Assembly: GCA_018701055.1 (NCBI GenBank)
Contig: JABIUH010000109.1
Location: 1-8,440, forward strand
Reading direction: 5' to 3'
Source: Woeseia sp.
GTDB taxonomy: Bacteria; Pseudomonadota; Gammaproteobacteria; Steroidobacterales; Woeseiaceae
Length of the DNA: 8,440 nucleotides
The position numbers were made by a program, and so were the translations under genes. The notes beneath the pieces were generated by a model that was not told where the DNA came from, ran no database searches, and worked only from the letters and a program-made list of their open reading frames with translations. Below are positions 6,533 through 8,440 of the stretch, piece by piece. Each line of letters opens with the position of its first letter. Position 1 is the first letter of the stretch.

Positions 6533-7531
6533 ATGTCTTTTCATTTTTTCGGTTTTTGGATAACCCTGTTGTTGAGTGCAACTTCTATGGCAGAGCAGCA
6601 ATACGTCAATATTGGCGACCTTGAGATGCGCTCAGGGGAAGTATTGGAGAACTGTAGTGTTGGTTACCGCACCTATGGCGAGCTTAACGCTGACAAGTCC
6701 AACGTTTTGGTTTTCCCTACCTGGTTCACTGGCACCACTGAGATTTTGGAAGAATTTGAGAAGATTGGTCCGGGAAAGTTAGCGGACACCTCCAGGTACT
6801 TCGTCATCGCTATTGACGCGCTTGGAAACAGCGTGTCATCGTCGCCGTCTAATACGGAAAACTTTCCGCATCTATCGACAGTGGATATGGTTCAGTCGCA
6901 ATACCGATTGCTGACTGAACATTTCAATCTAACCCACGTTAATTCGGTACTGGGCATTTCGATGGGGGGTATGCAAGCCTTTCGTTGGCTAGAGATGTAT
7001 CCCAATTTCATGGACGCCGTCATCCCAATTGATGCGTCACCGAAAATGACTTCATACGATTTACTTCAATGGAACACGCATGGTGATGTTGCTCGCAAGA
7101 TGGTAGCCAGCGGGCATAGTGACGCGGAAACTCTGGGATTGATCTCTGACATCAGCCTGCTTACCTTATTCACGCCCGAGTACTTCGTTGATCAGGTATC
7201 GCCTGACAATTTGGCAGACTTCTTAGATGAGCAAAAACAGGGATATCTGAAATTGACTGTAGCTGACTACCTCGCGCAGTCGGAAGCAATGATCGGACAT
7301 GATGTTTTTGATAAGAACGGAGATTTTCCAATTAAGGAGGAATCGGCGCCAAGAGTTTTAGTGATCGGAGTGCCCACGGATCACATGGTTAACCAAACTC
7401 TTGCGAGGGAGGTCGCAGCTCAAATCGGTGCCGAATACTTATCAGTCAATAATTATTGTGGTCATCTCGGAACGACCTGCGACGAGACTATCGTGGTCGC
7501 AAAAGTTGCTGAATTCTTAAGCGCCGAATAG
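6533..7531 (+). CDS. Secreted MetX-like alpha/beta hydrolase
   Basis: A 332-residue protein whose first 20 residues look like a signal peptide (hydrophobic FGFWITLLL core, then SMA before Glu21), implying export to the periplasm. The rest follows the homoserine O-acetyltransferase (MetX) branch of the alpha/beta hydrolases: a YRTYGELN segment (46-53), IDALGNSVSSSPSN (94-107), the nucleophile elbow GISMGG with Ser143 (141-146), an acid candidate Asp283 in PTDHMVN, and His311 in CGHLG. The full triad is thus present. True MetX is cytosolic and makes O-acetylhomoserine; an exported protein of this shape is more likely a hydrolase or acyltransferase of unknown substrate. It is divergent from the oxygenase gene, and its stop lies only 25 bases from the stop of the convergent esterase gene, with no hairpin terminator between. 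Confidence 0.85.
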   Translation: MSFHFFGFWITLLLSATSMAEQQYVNIGDLEMRSGEVLENCSVGYRTYGELNADKSNVLVFPTWFTGTTEILEEFEKIGPGKLADTSRYFVIAIDALGNSVSSSPSNTENFPHLSTVDMVQSQYRLLTEHFNLTHVNSVLGISMGGMQAFRWLEMYPNFMDAVIPIDASPKMTSYDLLQWNTHGDVARKMVASGHSDAETLGLISDISLLTLFTPEYFVDQVSPDNLADFLDEQKQGYLKLTVADYLAQSEAMIGHDVFDKNGDFPIKEESAPRVLVIGVPTDHMVNQTLAREVAAQIGAEYLSVNNYCGHLGTTCDETIVVAKVAEFLSAE

Positions 7532-7556
7532 GCCCCGACCAATCGAACTTGTCAGT

Positions 7557-8440
7557 CTAATTGGTGCTCACCGCGGTGGAGAATAAACGACACAATTCCG
7601 GTTCAGGCGCGTCAGTTGCCTCCGCAACATCACCGAAGGTCATGACCTGATTGCCTGACTCTTTGAAAGCGGGCCAAGTCGGCAATCCATCACCATTTGG
7701 ATCGCCCGATTTGGCAAACTGAGTCCAGTACGAAACGGTTTGCTTGGTCAGGCGGTGATCAATCTCATTGGTCGACATCCACGAGCCGTGGGTGCCGAAG
7801 ACATATGGCAGCTCTGCGCCGTGGTAGGCACGCACCTTTGCACCGCCCGCGCCTGCTCTGATTCGAGTGAAGTGGTAGACCCACGCGTTGTCGTAAAGCG
7901 CTGCCATGAACTGGGATGGACACAACATTGTCTCACCGGTCGACACTCGATCAATGGCCCGTCGAAAATCGGTTTCTGTGGCAACCGCGGCCAGGGCCTC
8001 AGGTGAATTCAGGTATGCAGAATCGGCGACTGTTTGGCGTACCGCTTCAATACCAGCGTCATCTGGGGCCCGGTCGTACCATTCGTCGCCATTGCTACCG
8101 ATGATAAACGGGACGTCGGCCAGTCTTTCGGAATTGACGGTTTCCCATATTGATTCGGTGAGTAACTGGCCATCGACAGCAGGCGCATGGTAGTAGCTTG
8201 AATTATGTTCCTCGAATTTCTCGAGCACCTCGGCAGCGGGCACTGCTTTCAATTTCTGCAACGCACCTGGTCCTTCGAAGCCAAAAATTTCTGCTGTCCT
8301 AACGCCACGCTGTTGTTCGCCTTTGAGCGTCCGTGATCCACGGGACCCTATGCCGAAGCCCGCGTTACTCTGCATTATCCCTCCGTGAAACAGGCCATTT
8401 GCCTTCTCTGACGCCATTAACGCGAGTACATCTTGCGCGC
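7557..8440 (-). CDS. Type-B carboxylesterase, C-terminal part (N-terminus outside window)
   Basis: The frame runs from the right edge to the TAG at 7557-7559, about 294 codons, and stays open through the edge. The ATG at 8415-8417 is internal: the seven codons before it read AQDVLAL, which continue into MASEKANGLFHGGIMQS exactly as in the family segment that follows the GESAG nucleophile elbow. That serine should lie a few bases beyond the window. Numbering from the internal Met, visible hallmarks are PAVDGQLL (79-86), IIGSNGDEW with the probable catalytic Glu112 (105-113), AYHGAELPYVFG with the probable catalytic His199 (197-208), and a closing FAKSGDPN and PTWPAF (234-251). The family hydrolyses carboxylic esters, often extracytoplasmically; any signal peptide would be in the missing part. 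Usual length is near 500 residues, so roughly 40 percent is absent. It is convergent with the MetX-like gene. Confidence 0.9.
   Translation of the reverse strand, partial: AQDVLALMASEKANGLFHGGIMQSNAGFGIGSRGSRTLKGEQQRGVRTAEIFGFEGPGALQKLKAVPAAEVLEKFEEHNSSYYHAPAVDGQLLTESIWETVNSERLADVPFIIGSNGDEWYDRAPDDAGIEAVRQTVADSAYLNSPEALAAVATETDFRRAIDRVSTGETMLCPSQFMAALYDNAWVYHFTRIRAGAGGAKVRAYHGAELPYVFGTHGSWMSTNEIDHRLTKQTVSYWTQFAKSGDPNGDGLPTWPAFKESGNQVMTFGDVAEATDAPEPELCRLFSTAVSTN

Noticed and set aside
7557..8417. ATG 8415-8417 as the start of a truncated, degenerate esterase
   Set aside because: The codons before it continue the conserved segment after the nucleophile elbow without a stop, so the gene is cut by the window and not broken.

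Overview
This window looks like chromosomal DNA of a Gram-negative proteobacterium, most likely a marine or aquatic gammaproteobacterium. The Gram-negative call rests on a full-length TonB-dependent outer-membrane receptor. The lineage is an inference from the receptor subfamily and the TPR-sulfotransferase type; no marker gene is present. Base composition is roughly balanced and no mobile element, RNA gene or CRISPR array was found.

Layout, left to right. (1) The end of a methylenetetrahydrofolate reductase-like gene (+), cut by the left edge. (2) A 680-codon TPR-sulfotransferase gene (+) that starts with TTG. (3) A 335-base gene-free stretch with a candidate promoter, tandem repeats, an AT-rich palindrome and a possible leader hairpin. 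(4) A TonB-dependent receptor gene (+), closed by a textbook intrinsic terminator. (5) Convergent to it, a small aspartyl/asparaginyl beta-hydroxylase-type 2-oxoglutarate/Fe(II) oxygenase (-). (6) Divergent from that, across about 184 bases, a MetX-like alpha/beta hydrolase with a signal peptide (+). (7) Convergent with it, only 25 bases away, the C-terminal part of a type-B carboxylesterase (-), cut by the right edge just before the expected nucleophile motif.

How they may work together. The receptor imports a ligand across the outer membrane. The hydrolase and esterase could cleave esters or related bonds, and the sulfotransferase and oxygenase are modifying enzymes of unknown substrate. 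A sulfotransferase, a receptor and a hydroxylase side by side could act on one substrate, such as a peptide or a surface protein, or could simply be accessory genes. The orientations (+,+,+,-,+,-) argue against a single operon, so any shared pathway is a hypothesis. No gene here is unrecognisable; the least-explained parts are the physiological substrates and the intergenic region before the receptor.
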